Assembly: GCA_013141055.1 (NCBI GenBank)
Contig: JABFRS010000001.1
Span: 1,178,001 to 1,242,000 of the forward strand
Direction of reading: 5' to 3'
DNA: 64,000 bases
Origin: Cyclobacteriaceae bacterium
GTDB lineage: Bacteria > Bacteroidota > Bacteroidia > Cytophagales > Cyclobacteriaceae
The notes under the pieces were generated by a model. That model worked only from the letters and a program-made list of their open reading frames with translations. It did not search any database and was not told where the DNA came from. Position 1 is the stretch's first letter. Each line of letters starts with the position of its first letter. Positions 40,209 to 49,696 of this stretch are shown in pieces. The position numbers and the translations under genes are program-made.

Positions 40209-40634
40209 ATGCGCATTCAAATTATCAACGGTCCTAATCTCAATTTGCTTGGAAAGCGTGAACCGGAAATTTATGGTGGTCAGTCGTTTGAAAATTTCTT
40301 TCAAACTCTGGTAACAAGCTTCCCGACTTTGGAATTGCACTATTATCAATCCAATGTTGAAGGTGAATTGATAAACAAGCTCCATGAGGTTGGTTTTACT
40401 TTTGACGGAATCATTCTGAATGCTGGCGCATACACTCATACTTCTATTGCCTTGCACGATGCTATTGGCGCCATTGCAACACCCGTAGTTGAAGTTCATA
40501 TTTCAAATGTGTATGCACGTGAAGAATTCCGTCATACAAGCTTGATCACCTCCAAATGCGCAGGGCTCATGACCGGCTTCGGTCTTCAGGGATACGCATT
40601 GGCACTTATCTATCTCGCCAATCGCAATCCTTAA
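40209..40634 (+). CDS. aroQ: 3-dehydroquinate dehydratase, type II
   Basis: The 141-residue enzyme dehydrates 3-dehydroquinate to 3-dehydroshikimate in the shikimate pathway. The sequence opens with 'IINGPNLNLLGKREPEIYG', containing the catalytic arginine and tyrosine region; 'ILNAGAYTHTSIALHDAI' and 'EVHISNVYAREEFRH' with the active-site histidine follow. Length is normal for the dodecameric type II enzyme. The gene is divergent from xerD. Confidence 0.96.
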   Translation: MRIQIINGPNLNLLGKREPEIYGGQSFENFFQTLVTSFPTLELHYYQSNVEGELINKLHEVGFTFDGIILNAGAYTHTSIALHDAIGAIATPVVEVHISNVYAREEFRHTSLITSKCAGLMTGFGLQGYALALIYLANRNP

Positions 40635-40660
40635 TCCACGTTTAATAATCTTTTGTTCCA

Positions 40661-41716
40661 ATGATTTCCTTCTACCCTGGTCCTTCCCGCGTTCATGATG
40701 AAATTTCAGAGTGGACAAAATCTGCCCAGAAAAAAGGAATTTTAAGCATGAATCACCGGAGCCCGGAATTCATTGAGCTTTCAAAAAAAACAATTAGCCT
40801 CCTTAAAAAAAAACTTTCTGTTCCGAAAGATTATACGGTGTTCTTCATAACCTCAGCAACAGAGTGCTGGGAGATCATAGCGCAGTCCCTGATCCAAAGC
40901 AAGAGCATTCATATTTATAATGGTGCGTTCGGTGAGAAATGGTATACTTATACTCAGAGATTAAAGCCGGAATCTCAATCCATTCCATTCGATGTTGAAG
41001 CCTCACCCGATTTGAAAGATCTAGTCTTTACCGATGGTGATCTTATTGGCTTAACACAAAATGAAACATCCAATGGAACACAGATCAGTAACAAGATTAT
41101 TTTTCAGGTAAAAAAAAATAATCCCGATCATTTGATTGCCGTGGATGCCACTTCGTCCATGGCAGGAATTACACTTGATATCCCTTCTGCAGACATTTGG
41201 TTTGCTTCTGTTCAGAAATGCTTTGGACTCCCCGCCGGGCTCGCAGTGATGTTATGCTCTCCGCGTGCTATTGAGCGAATGTCGGACATTAAAGAAAGAA
41301 ATCATTACAACAGTCTTTCGCTCATGAAAGAAATGATGGATAAATGGCAAACACCGTATACTCCAAATGTTCTTGGCATCTATCTTCTTTACCGTGCAGT
41401 TAAGAAAATGAATCGTATCGAGAACATCGATTTAGTCATCACTAAAAGACAAAAAGATTGGATTAAGTATTTTAAAAGCTCAAAGAAACTTAACCTTCTT
41501 ATTAAGAATTATGAAGTACGGTCAAAAACTGTAGTTACCATCGCCGGCGAGCCAATGCATATTGACATCATAAAAATTGCCGCAAAAAAGAGAGGCTTGC
41601 TACTTGGAGAAGGGTATGGGGAATTAAAAAACAGTACTTTCAGGATCGCCAATTTCCCTGCGATTAAACCGAAAGAAATCAAAAAGCTTAGAAAATTCCT
41701 TAAAGCATATTGTTAA
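40661..41716 (+). CDS. Class V PLP-dependent aminotransferase
   Basis: The 351-residue protein is related to phosphoserine and alanine-glyoxylate aminotransferases. It starts 'MISFYPGPSRVHDEI' and has 'GILSMNHRSPEF', as in the SerC group. The PLP lysine is K186 in 'FASVQKCFGLPAG', with the preceding aspartate in 'AVDATSSMAG'. It is 26 bases after aroQ and probably co-transcribed. Substrate is uncertain: a serine-pathway role is possible, but a second serC elsewhere cannot be excluded. Confidence 0.85.
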   Translation: MISFYPGPSRVHDEISEWTKSAQKKGILSMNHRSPEFIELSKKTISLLKKKLSVPKDYTVFFITSATECWEIIAQSLIQSKSIHIYNGAFGEKWYTYTQRLKPESQSIPFDVEASPDLKDLVFTDGDLIGLTQNETSNGTQISNKIIFQVKKNNPDHLIAVDATSSMAGITLDIPSADIWFASVQKCFGLPAGLAVMLCSPRAIERMSDIKERNHYNSLSLMKEMMDKWQTPYTPNVLGIYLLYRAVKKMNRIENIDLVITKRQKDWIKYFKSSKKLNLLIKNYEVRSKTVVTIAGEPMHIDIIKIAAKKRGLLLGEGYGELKNSTFRIANFPAIKPKEIKKLRKFLKAYC

Positions 41717-41753
41717 TCGCTCCTTGTGATTATCCACAAAGAACGATTAACAA
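41710..41753. terminator. Bidirectional hairpin between convergent genes
   Basis: A perfect ten-base inverted repeat (TTGTTAATCG, 41710-41719, with CGATTAACAA, 41744-41753) encloses a second five-base pair TTGTG/CACAA. The aminotransferase stop codon lies inside the left arm, and dabB ends seven bases beyond the right arm. There is no long T-run, so termination efficiency is uncertain. Confidence 0.5.
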
Positions 41754-41759
41754 ACTATC

Positions 41760-43628
41760 CTAAGAAGAACGATAGGCCATATCATACACTGACTTCACGT
41801 GAGGTCCAAGGAACACCCGAGCGTAGATGCGTATGATCGCCAAACCATCAATGATGAAACTCAACGCCACAAATAATGCTAGTATAGGTTGATCTTCATG
41901 AATGTGACTGAAGATAACATCTTCCCCAACGAATGTAGGTGTGATCGGGAACCCTGCAAGTCCCAGACAGGAAATCAAAAACACAAAGGCAATTTTCGGA
42001 TGCTCATAGGAATGACCATGAAACTGATCAAGATCAATATTATTTTCAAGCGTCTTTAATCTCCGCAAACACAGGAAGCCTAGCACGCCGGCGACAGCAA
42101 CGCCGCTTAAATAAAGAAGCGTATGTTGATACGTGAAATGTTCATTGAAAGATATTGCCAGCGCAATCCAAAAATGATTCATCATTACCATTGCCCAGCT
42201 CATGCGCGCAAATTTTCGCTCTGTAAACGCCTTCAATACCATGATCAAACCTATCATTGAAAAAAGGAAAGGAAGAAAATGTTCAACGGAAGGAGACATC
42301 ATGTCTTCATGTTCCAGAAGGAATAATCCAATAAGGAAGGTTGGGATAAAGAAAATAACCGCTCTGTTGAGTGTAAGGAAATCAAGTTTATTTCCAACCC
42401 ATTTCAATGGATTCCAAAGGAACCGATACATGAATGAGTCAAGATTCCATTCCTGCACACACAATGTGTAAAGTGAATACTGGATTTTCTTTGGGAAAGA
42501 ATTCTCAATGGAACGTTCGCGTGGTGAGAAGTTATAGAATTGTTCACGGATCAGGTAGGTAACTACGGATGGAGAGACCAACAATTGATACGTTCTCAGG
42601 AAAGCATTTCCCGCAAAATGAATCAACGCAAGTAATTCAAAACCAGCAGCTACTTCAATAAAAATTAGTCCAATCTGTGCAATGGATGCATACGCTATCT
42701 GACTCTTGATAGAAGATTGTACTCGGGCAATTCCGGTCGTGATAATAGTAGTAGAAAGTCCCAGCACGCCGATCAAAATTCTAACAGACGTCTGCTGTTC
42801 CCAGAAAGGAAAGGTTCTCATTAAAAGAAAAACTCCTAAATGAACGGCGAGCGAACCATAGAAAATAGCGCTGGATGGTGTTGGTCCTTCCATCGCTCGC
42901 GGCAGCCATGATGAGAAAGGGAGTTGCGCCGATTTAGCGGCTGCCGTGATCAGGATCATCAGGGAAATGGTTACACCAATCCATGAGTGAGTCAGGAGGT
43001 GTTCGTGCACCACTTCATAATTTGTCAATTCCAGAAAAGTTATATTTCCATGAAAAAGATGGTGAATTAGCCACATGGCAAGGATCAATCCCACGTCACC
43101 GATCCGATAGATTGAAAACACTTTAACAGCATTCTTTACAGGAAGATAACGATCGCGATAGAATGCAATCAGCAGGAATGAAGAGATACCAATCACTTCC
43201 CATCCGATGAATAATGTTTCGAGGTTACCGGAAAAAATGATAATGTTATAACCCAGGTAAAAGAAAAGTATGGTGTTGAAAAATCTTTTATAGCCTTTTT
43301 CACGGTGAAGATATACTCTACTGTAAACCGTTACCAGGAATGTCAACAATGCACCTACAAATAAGTAAGTTGCTGTAATCCTGTCAAAGCTAAAATCAAT
43401 GAAGAACTCATAATTGCTTGAACTAAAGAGTACAATATCTTTTACATTCAATGTAGGAGATCCCATGTAAAGCCAGTACACCAGAAATCCAAGAGCACTG
43501 AACAAATGAAGTCCTACTGTTGCAAAAGCCGCTCTGGACAATAAAGTTTCTTTCTTGTCGGAAATCAGCACGCTAAGTAAGAATCCGACAAAGGGAAGAA
43601 TTATGAAAATATGAATGAACGTAGTCAT
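41760..43628 (-). CDS. dabB: DabB, proton-channel-like subunit of a bicarbonate-accumulation complex
   Basis: The ATG at 43628 gives a 622-residue membrane protein of the NuoL/MrpA proton-translocating family, with about 14 helices. Typical family segments: 'WEVIGISSFLLIAFYRDR', 'SAQLPFSSWLPRAMEGPTPSSA' and 'SSIKSQIAYASIAQIG', containing the conserved lysines and glutamates of the proton path. It lies seven bases after dabA. NuoL-like proteins next to DUF2309 proteins form DAB complexes, which use a cation gradient to drive CO2 hydration to bicarbonate inside the cell. No other complex I genes are nearby, which rules out a nuo operon. Confidence 0.92.
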   Translation of the reverse strand: MTTFIHIFIILPFVGFLLSVLISDKKETLLSRAAFATVGLHLFSALGFLVYWLYMGSPTLNVKDIVLFSSSNYEFFIDFSFDRITATYLFVGALLTFLVTVYSRVYLHREKGYKRFFNTILFFYLGYNIIIFSGNLETLFIGWEVIGISSFLLIAFYRDRYLPVKNAVKVFSIYRIGDVGLILAMWLIHHLFHGNITFLELTNYEVVHEHLLTHSWIGVTISLMILITAAAKSAQLPFSSWLPRAMEGPTPSSAIFYGSLAVHLGVFLLMRTFPFWEQQTSVRILIGVLGLSTTIITTGIARVQSSIKSQIAYASIAQIGLIFIEVAAGFELLALIHFAGNAFLRTYQLLVSPSVVTYLIREQFYNFSPRERSIENSFPKKIQYSLYTLCVQEWNLDSFMYRFLWNPLKWVGNKLDFLTLNRAVIFFIPTFLIGLFLLEHEDMMSPSVEHFLPFLFSMIGLIMVLKAFTERKFARMSWAMVMMNHFWIALAISFNEHFTYQHTLLYLSGVAVAGVLGFLCLRRLKTLENNIDLDQFHGHSYEHPKIAFVFLISCLGLAGFPITPTFVGEDVIFSHIHEDQPILALFVALSFIIDGLAIIRIYARVFLGPHVKSVYDMAYRSS

Positions 43629-43635
43629 GATGGAA

Positions 43636-46140
43636 TTATGATAATACAAGTACAGGAAGATTCTCTTGTTCCCCTTCGATATACGAATTGACGTCGCTCA
43701 CGACTTCAATTTTGTTTCTCAGAGGATGATATGGAATAAACTCCCCCTCTTTAAAGACAAATAATTCGCGCGTCTCAGGATTCACAGCAACAATATTGAT
43801 CCACTCGTTTATGTACCATTCATAAACTTCAGGCTGTTTCTGGATTGTCTTTAAAACAATCTCCGGAAAATGCTCAACGATCACCATCAGGCGTACTGGA
43901 TCATGGACCTCAATCATCTGACTTGGAAGACCAGGTCTCAAATCACCGTCTATTCCATTTGCTACCCCAAAAAGTCCCATTACATTATGAGGAAGTTTCG
44001 TTCCTGCACCAAGTTTCTGATTATCAACACGCGAAAAGAAATATTCCAGATTAATTCCTCCGCAAACCGGACCGATCGGTCTCATGATTCCAAGAAGGAT
44101 GGTTCCTTCCGGATCAATTGAGTAATCGTAGGAGTTCAGAAACGCTCTTCTGTCAAGGAAAAGGTTCTTTGTCAACTGTCTTCTTCCAACAACACACAAT
44201 GCATTGGTAGCATGATTTAGCTCAGGACGCGGTTCGAATAGTGAAACAGATCTGAGCTTTACCTCCTCATGAATCACTTCCGGTTTTTGATGTGAATCAA
44301 TCAATTCAAATCTTCTGGCGCGTTCCTTTGAATTCAGATCCAACGCATTATAGAAAACAACTTCATTCTTATTATGATTCTGGAGATTTTGCGGTGTTAG
44401 TGAATTTTCATCAAAGAACATGATCTCATCCCGGGATGTATCATGAAGTCCACCCACAAACTGTGTTGTCTCTGGTATTTCAATGCCCCTTGATTTAAGA
44501 ATCTCTCTCACCTTGGGATGATTGGCCATAAAGCACATCGTCCTTGAATTCACAGAACCAGCTCTTCCAGAACATGCCCCGCAATCATACGCAGCATAAT
44601 GAGGATTATTTACACTACTGGATCCGTGACCAATCAAATAAACCAATGGAGCAAAATTCTTAACAAGACCAATGCTCTTCAATAAAGCTTCAGCACGGTT
44701 TGCCATTTCCTCCACAGTAAATCCTATTTGAAGATTATTTTCCCGATCGTCCAAACTCTTATTCTCAATGGTAAGAGATGAGAACTTGTCCATATGACGG
44801 AATGAATATGCTGTTGCAGGACTTAGTGACGGGCGGAAGATATTAATAAACAGTTTTACAGCCGACCAAAAACCAAGAGTTTGCGAGATCAACCATCCAC
44901 TGTAAAACGAATGTGAGTGCTTATTAAAGTAAAGATCTTTCTGACGTTTGCTCTTTGATCCAACTTCTTTGATCAGATACTTCGGAGTTACTGGAGCAGG
45001 ACAAAGCTTAGTATAAAACTTACCATCTTCAGGCTGAAAGAAAAATTCGACAGTAAAAAATCCCGGAGTACCATATGTGGCACAATCCGGATCAAGCTTC
45101 TCAATATATCGACGGAAAGAACATTCCCTGTCATCAATACAAAACAATGCCTGAAATGTCTTTGCCGGATCTTCCAAAGGTTTCTGCACTTTCATCTCTT
45201 CCACGATGCCTTCAAGAACATCATCATAAAGACTCCAATCAAAAGCAATTTGCCAGAGAGCATACACTTCACTTAGTTCTGTTGCTGGTACAGGGGCAAA
45301 AAGATCTTCCGCTGATCCCTTCATCACATTTGCAAGGGGCCTCCAGTTTTTACCACTGTGATAATCCAATGCGTCGATCTCCAGCAATAATTCAAAAACA
45401 ATTACATCATGTATAGTAATCTTTTTTCTATCAAGCAGCATTTCAGGAAGCATCTCAATGGCCTGAGCGATGCCCGACCATCCCTGATGTGAAAACTGTT
45501 GATCAAAAAGGTATTGCTTGTACAGAGACTCGTCTCCTACCAGGATCTTCAAAAGATCAGCAATCTCACAACTGCTTTTCAAAAGAAGGTCACGGGCTCT
45601 GCTTTTTCTAAAGAGACTCGCAAATGTATTGCGCTCCATTTCACGAATGGAGGCAAGAAGACTTTTTTCTTTTACCGGAAATGTCCAGATTGAAATTCCC
45701 TGATCAAGATATCCGCACAGTATTCTGAAAAGGATAGGATGCACCAGGGAATCCATATCCATGTGATACTCTTTCTTCCAATGTGATCGCAACGATCCAA
45801 TTCTGGAAGATGCAGAAGTATCATACTTTCTATTTATAACCCTCTCTTTCCACTCGCTAAGATTTGCAGACCCTTTGCGGTCTACAATAGCTTTATCCAT
45901 AATATCCTCGCGGATCTTTCCGGATTTATAAAGAGATCTGAATTCATCAAGTGAAAGGGAAACTTTATAACCAAACATCTCAGATGCTGTGCGCACAGCA
46001 TCATGAAATTTCATTTTCTGAAAAGCGTTGAGAGTATTCTGATGAATAAAGTCCTTAAGGGCAGATTGCTCGGGTAAATAATGTCTTAACTCATGAAGAA
46101 CTTCATGTTCATTAAAACCAATTGGGTCGTTAGATTTCAT
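43636..46140 (-). CDS. dabA: DabA (DUF2309), zinc-dependent carbonic-anhydrase-like subunit
   Basis: The 834-residue cytoplasmic protein matches DUF2309/UPF0753, renamed DabA after work in Halothiobacillus. The predicted zinc site is intact: C334 and D336 in 'LFCIDDREC', H505 in 'LIGHGSSS' and C520 in 'YDCGACSG'. The His-Cys spacing of 15 residues is the same as in the Halothiobacillus protein. It is thought to hydrate CO2 vectorially to bicarbonate when bound to DabB. It is the middle gene of a minus-strand unit: small acidic protein, dabA, dabB. The gap to the small gene is about 130 bases. Confidence 0.95.
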   Translation of the reverse strand: MKSNDPIGFNEHEVLHELRHYLPEQSALKDFIHQNTLNAFQKMKFHDAVRTASEMFGYKVSLSLDEFRSLYKSGKIREDIMDKAIVDRKGSANLSEWKERVINRKYDTSASSRIGSLRSHWKKEYHMDMDSLVHPILFRILCGYLDQGISIWTFPVKEKSLLASIREMERNTFASLFRKSRARDLLLKSSCEIADLLKILVGDESLYKQYLFDQQFSHQGWSGIAQAIEMLPEMLLDRKKITIHDVIVFELLLEIDALDYHSGKNWRPLANVMKGSAEDLFAPVPATELSEVYALWQIAFDWSLYDDVLEGIVEEMKVQKPLEDPAKTFQALFCIDDRECSFRRYIEKLDPDCATYGTPGFFTVEFFFQPEDGKFYTKLCPAPVTPKYLIKEVGSKSKRQKDLYFNKHSHSFYSGWLISQTLGFWSAVKLFINIFRPSLSPATAYSFRHMDKFSSLTIENKSLDDRENNLQIGFTVEEMANRAEALLKSIGLVKNFAPLVYLIGHGSSSVNNPHYAAYDCGACSGRAGSVNSRTMCFMANHPKVREILKSRGIEIPETTQFVGGLHDTSRDEIMFFDENSLTPQNLQNHNKNEVVFYNALDLNSKERARRFELIDSHQKPEVIHEEVKLRSVSLFEPRPELNHATNALCVVGRRQLTKNLFLDRRAFLNSYDYSIDPEGTILLGIMRPIGPVCGGINLEYFFSRVDNQKLGAGTKLPHNVMGLFGVANGIDGDLRPGLPSQMIEVHDPVRLMVIVEHFPEIVLKTIQKQPEVYEWYINEWINIVAVNPETRELFVFKEGEFIPYHPLRNKIEVVSDVNSYIEGEQENLPVLVLS

Positions 46141-46271
46141 TAATAAAATGCTGAAAAGCAGTTAAAATAAAGGCGGTCGAATTGTAATTAAGAGCAGTAA
46201 ATGCTTCTTAGGTCACCCTGATCATTATAATCCTGCGGACTATAGACGAGGATCAGATAGTAAGATGAAAT

Positions 46272-46670
46272 TCAGACCTGGATGGAGTGATTCGACAGGA
46301 AGACCGGGATTTTATTTAACGCCCCGGGAAATCCGGAACGATCTGTATGATAAACTAATGAGGAAAGTGAGAAAAGTGATGTCCCGAATTCACTTTTGAT
46401 ATTCAGGGAAAATCGGTCGAATTGCGACTTGCTGAATTTCTCATCACCAAAATCTCTTTCTGATTTCTCTCCACCTTCCTCTTCATCGAATAACTGAGTA
46501 TTGTCTGAAGAGTCTGATTTAACTGGTGAAGAGGCATTTTTCGAAACATCGGAAACCGTGATGATCTTAAAAAATGCTGTTGGATCTATACCCTTTGAAA
46601 GGATGGATGTGAATAAAAAGGAGACTATGATAAGTCCTGTCAATGCCCTTATTTGATTCACTCTCTTCAT
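46272..46670 (-). CDS. Small exported acidic protein heading the dab unit
   Basis: Starting at the ATG at 46670, the 132-residue protein is not recognised. It has a hydrophobic N-terminus ('ALTGLIIVSFLFTSILS'), a polar linker, an acidic stretch ('LFDEEEGGEKSERDFGDE') and a C-terminal part with serines and aromatic residues. The same order of parts occurs in the small genes at 46868-47212 and 53519-53812, which head the other two units of the locus. Sequence identity between the three is low, so relatedness is inference. It may be periplasmic or anchored in the inner membrane. Confidence 0.6.
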   Translation of the reverse strand: MKRVNQIRALTGLIIVSFLFTSILSKGIDPTAFFKIITVSDVSKNASSPVKSDSSDNTQLFDEEEGGEKSERDFGDEKFSKSQFDRFSLNIKSEFGTSLFSLSSLVYHTDRSGFPGALNKIPVFLSNHSIQV

Positions 46671-46682
46671 AAAATCTACTGA

Positions 46683-46690
46683 CAAATGTA
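46683..46690 (-). promoter_or_regulatory. Possible -7 element of the dab unit
   Basis: TACATTTG on the minus strand fits TAnnTTTG and ends 12 bases before the ATG of the small leading gene. A TTTG lies 11 bases further upstream, closer than the usual -33 spacing. The intergenic region is shared with the divergent unit starting at 46868. Confidence 0.35.
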
Positions 46691-46867
46691 AAAATTTATG
46701 ACAAAGTTCAGTCTTGGCTGAAAATCGAATTCAATCGATGGCAATGAATTTTCAGTATTAAATATGTGACATTTTACCAGGAGGCTTCTCTCAATAATAT
46801 GCCTCGTGAAAGTTTGTTGGTAAAGTATTTGGGTTTTTTTACACATTTGTATGCCCAAAACTCAATA

Positions 46868-47212
46868 ATGATCTCACGGCTTAGGCGCATTTTAACCATT
46901 TCACTTCTACTCCTGTTCTCACTGGAGAATGTGGCAAATGCCGTCATCACGACCACTTTTGAAAAGTATTCCCCTTCCGAACAGGTTTCTACAAAGAAGG
47001 AAAATGTCACCTTCTTTTCGGTTTTGATAGAAGAAAATGAGAACGAAGAGAAGAGCGATAAGAGCCATGCTTACCTATCCGAAATCCCTTCCATTTCTTC
47101 CTCTTATTCAAGATTTGTTCAGTTAAATAAAATTACTCCTCAGGCATTTCTTTCGCCTATTTCAGCCAACGGACATCGCATTTTGATGTTGACAGGGCGT
47201 CTCCGGATCTGA
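46868..47212 (+). CDS. Small exported acidic protein heading the first SulP unit
   Basis: The ATG at 46868 was chosen because 'MISRLRRILTISLLLLFSL' then forms a signal peptide ending near 'NVANA'. The 114-residue product is unrecognised. It has an acidic, lysine-rich centre ('SVLIEENENEEKSDKSHAY') and a C-terminal part rich in serine and isoleucine. Its layout parallels the small proteins at 46272-46670 and 53519-53812. It lies 144 bases before the SulP gene on the same strand and diverges from the dab unit. Confidence 0.55.
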   Translation: MISRLRRILTISLLLLFSLENVANAVITTTFEKYSPSEQVSTKKENVTFFSVLIEENENEEKSDKSHAYLSEIPSISSSYSRFVQLNKITPQAFLSPISANGHRILMLTGRLRI

Positions 47213-47356
47213 CTTCTTTCTTAATAAAATAAAGCCATCGCCGCTTTATTAATGCCCAATCAGGAAATCTGTCTTTTTGAGTCCTGTTGAGCTTTTTCTG
47301 GATCATCACCAAGATGACCGAAACTCCTAAAACATTCTTTAAAGGTTTATTTTAAT

Positions 47357-49567
47357 ATGAAAACACTCGAAATTCCTAAAGACGGGCTTGAAGGCCTCAA
47401 ACAAAACTTTACAGCTGACTCCCTTTCAGGCTTTTTAGTATTTCTGCTGGCGCTCCCTTTAAGTTTAGGTATTGCCAAAGCCAGCGGTTTTCCTGCAGCG
47501 ATGGGTGTGCTTACTGCAATGATCGGTGGGATCGTTGTCAGCATTTTTCAAGGTGGAAGACTAACCATCAAAGGACCTGCTGCCGGATTGATCACAGTCT
47601 GCGCAGGCGCTGTAACAGATCTGGGTGGCCTCGGGATGGACAATGTAAGCGCGGTGAATCTTGCCTGCGGTGCAATTGTAGTGATGTCTGTTATTCAATT
47701 CGTATTTGGTATGCTGAAGTTTGGCTCTTTCAGCGATTTCTTTCCTCACTCTGCAGTTCATGGAATGTTGGCAGCGATCGGCGTTCTGATCTTCGCAAAA
47801 CAATTCCCAATTCTTCTGGGTGTTCCTGGCGATCTCGTTAAGGGACTTACCCCTATTCAACTTTACACCCATATTCCAATCTTCATTGCCAATGCGACTC
47901 CTCAAATCGCAATGATAGGTCTTCTGAGTCTTGTGATCATTTTTGGTCTCCCAATGCTGGGTGGATTCTTCAAAAAAATTCCTGCACCAATGATCGTTCT
48001 GCTCATTATGATCCCTTTGGCTGCATTTCTTGATTTCAAAACAAATCATGCAGCAGCTCTTGTGACGATTGGTGACTTCTGGGGAAATGTAAAATTCAAT
48101 GCAAGTTTTGCAGCCATTGGCACCGGAGTTTTCTGGAAATATGTTCTGATGTTCCTGTTTGTGAATAGTCTTGAATCATTGCTTACTGTAAAAGCGATTG
48201 ACGGACTAGATCCTTACAAGCGTCAATCAGATTACAATAAAGATTTGCGTGCACTATCACTTGGTAACGGGATTTCCGGTTTGTTAGGCGGCTTACCGAT
48301 GATCTCTGAAGTAGCCCGTAGCTCTGCAAATGTTAACTATGGTGGCAAGACGCGTTGGGCGAATTTCTTTCATGGATTATTCCTATTGGTTTCCATGATC
48401 GTACTGATACCGTTGATCGAAATGATTCCTACTGCTGCTTTGGCCGCGATGCTGATTGCCGTAGCTTATCGTCTGGCTTCACCAAAAGAATTTATCGGAA
48501 CGTACAAAGTAGGCCCTGAGCAGTTTGTTATTTTTGTAGTAACAATTATTGTAACGGTAGGCGAAGATCTCCTCCTCGGTGTTGGCGCCGGTATTCTTAC
48601 AAAGTTTCTCTTTCATATTATTAACGGTGCGCCTATCAAGGCTCTTTTCAAAGCCGATTATTCAGTAACCGAAAGCGAAAATTCTTACCTGATCAATGTA
48701 AAAGGTGTTGCAACTTTTTCAAACTTTCTTGGATTCAAAAAACTCTGGAGCACATTGAAGCCTGGCAAGAATATCATCTTCAATTTCGAACAGGCTAAAC
48801 TGGTGGATCACTCATTTATGGATCAGCTTCACCATTTTGAAGATTCTTATCATTTGACAGGAGGACACGTATCATTAACTAATCTGGATCATTTAAATGC
48901 ATTGTCCTCACATCCACTGGCAGCAAGAAAGGTAATGAAAGAAGCCGCTGACAAGATTGAGATTCGTTTATCACCGCGCCAGATTGCATTGCGGAAGTTT
49001 GCCAACGCAAATGAGTATGACTTCAACTCTCAGCATGTAAGAGTAGCTTCCAAATACAAAGATTTTCCTATTCAAGCCGGAAACAAAATCCGATTTGAGG
49101 AGAATGTTCTTTCGAAGTATGCTGATTTTGGAAAAGTAGAGATTGCTGACATGACTTTAATTCAGGGTGCAGGTCAGGCAGGATCAGAGACCCATGTTAC
49201 GGTAGTACATATTTCAGAAACAGATCTTCCTATTCCTGATTTTGCTCTGGAACCAGAAAGCTTTGGAACTAAGTTTTCTGAGTTAATGGGTGGCAAGGAT
49301 ATCGACTTTGCAGAGTTTCCTGAGTTTTCAAGCAAATACTATCTGCGCGGCGAACCAGAATCAGGTGTTCGATCATTTTTCAGTGAGTCTGTAGTTCGCT
49401 TCCTTGAAAATCGTGAAGAGATCCACATTGAGTGCCATAAGCATAGATTATTGATCTACAAGAAACTTGATTTACTCGATACTCATGAAATAGATTTTCT
49501 TGAAAAATATGCTGAGGAGTTTGTACAGGTAATCAAACAGAGATTAGAGCAGCCTGTTGCGCTATAA
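47357..49567 (+). CDS. SulP family anion (likely bicarbonate) transporter with extra C-terminal domain
   Basis: The 736-residue protein has the SulP core: 'FLLALPLSLGIAKASGFP' and 'GGRLTIKGPAAGL' at the start, and 'NSLESLLTVKAIDGLDPYKR' in the eighth to ninth helix region. A STAS-like domain spans about residues 430-535. The last 190 residues form a soluble domain I do not recognise, with 'DLPIPDFALEPESFG', 'DIDFAEFPEFSSKYYLRG' and 'EIHIECHKHRLLIYKK'. Substrate is inferred from context: DabAB, a carbonic anhydrase and a second SulP lie nearby. Sulfate is the main alternative, but no sulfur-assimilation gene is present. Confidence 0.88.
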   Translation: MKTLEIPKDGLEGLKQNFTADSLSGFLVFLLALPLSLGIAKASGFPAAMGVLTAMIGGIVVSIFQGGRLTIKGPAAGLITVCAGAVTDLGGLGMDNVSAVNLACGAIVVMSVIQFVFGMLKFGSFSDFFPHSAVHGMLAAIGVLIFAKQFPILLGVPGDLVKGLTPIQLYTHIPIFIANATPQIAMIGLLSLVIIFGLPMLGGFFKKIPAPMIVLLIMIPLAAFLDFKTNHAAALVTIGDFWGNVKFNASFAAIGTGVFWKYVLMFLFVNSLESLLTVKAIDGLDPYKRQSDYNKDLRALSLGNGISGLLGGLPMISEVARSSANVNYGGKTRWANFFHGLFLLVSMIVLIPLIEMIPTAALAAMLIAVAYRLASPKEFIGTYKVGPEQFVIFVVTIIVTVGEDLLLGVGAGILTKFLFHIINGAPIKALFKADYSVTESENSYLINVKGVATFSNFLGFKKLWSTLKPGKNIIFNFEQAKLVDHSFMDQLHHFEDSYHLTGGHVSLTNLDHLNALSSHPLAARKVMKEAADKIEIRLSPRQIALRKFANANEYDFNSQHVRVASKYKDFPIQAGNKIRFEENVLSKYADFGKVEIADMTLIQGAGQAGSETHVTVVHISETDLPIPDFALEPESFGTKFSELMGGKDIDFAEFPEFSSKYYLRGEPESGVRSFFSESVVRFLENREEIHIECHKHRLLIYKKLDLLDTHEIDFLEKYAEEFVQVIKQRLEQPVAL

Positions 49568-49573
49568 CTCATT

Positions 49574-49600
49574 AAAGGGGGCTGATTGTCAGTCCCCTTT
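49574..49600 (+). terminator. Hairpin terminator after the first SulP gene
   Basis: AAAGGGG-G-CTGA pairs with TCAG-T-CCCCTTT around a TTG loop, a twelve-pair stem with one G-U, followed by a T-rich but interrupted tail. It starts six bases after the SulP stop, so the porin 97 bases further on probably has its own promoter or depends on read-through. Confidence 0.7.
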
Positions 49601-49696
49601 CTAATTATTTTCTATAATCCCGAATTGCCCTTAAGCTGTATCTTTCAGACTTGAGAATCCCTGGCGTTCAATTATTTTTAAATTTTTAAAAACATC

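Noticed and set aside
40110..40499. 129-residue frame on the minus strand over aroQ
   Set aside because: It lies antisense to a clear, complete aroQ and resembles no family.
41760..43628. dabB as the NuoL subunit of respiratory complex I or an Mrp antiporter subunit
   Set aside because: No other nuo or mrp genes are adjacent, and it directly follows a DUF2309 (DabA) gene.
46218..46256. CTGATC/GATCAG inverted repeat between the small gene and dabA
   Set aside because: The arms are six bases with a 27-base loop and no T-run; too weak to call a terminator or operator.
47561..48049. 162-residue frame antisense to the first SulP gene
   Set aside because: The opposite strand encodes conserved SulP membrane helices; the antisense frame is a composition shadow.
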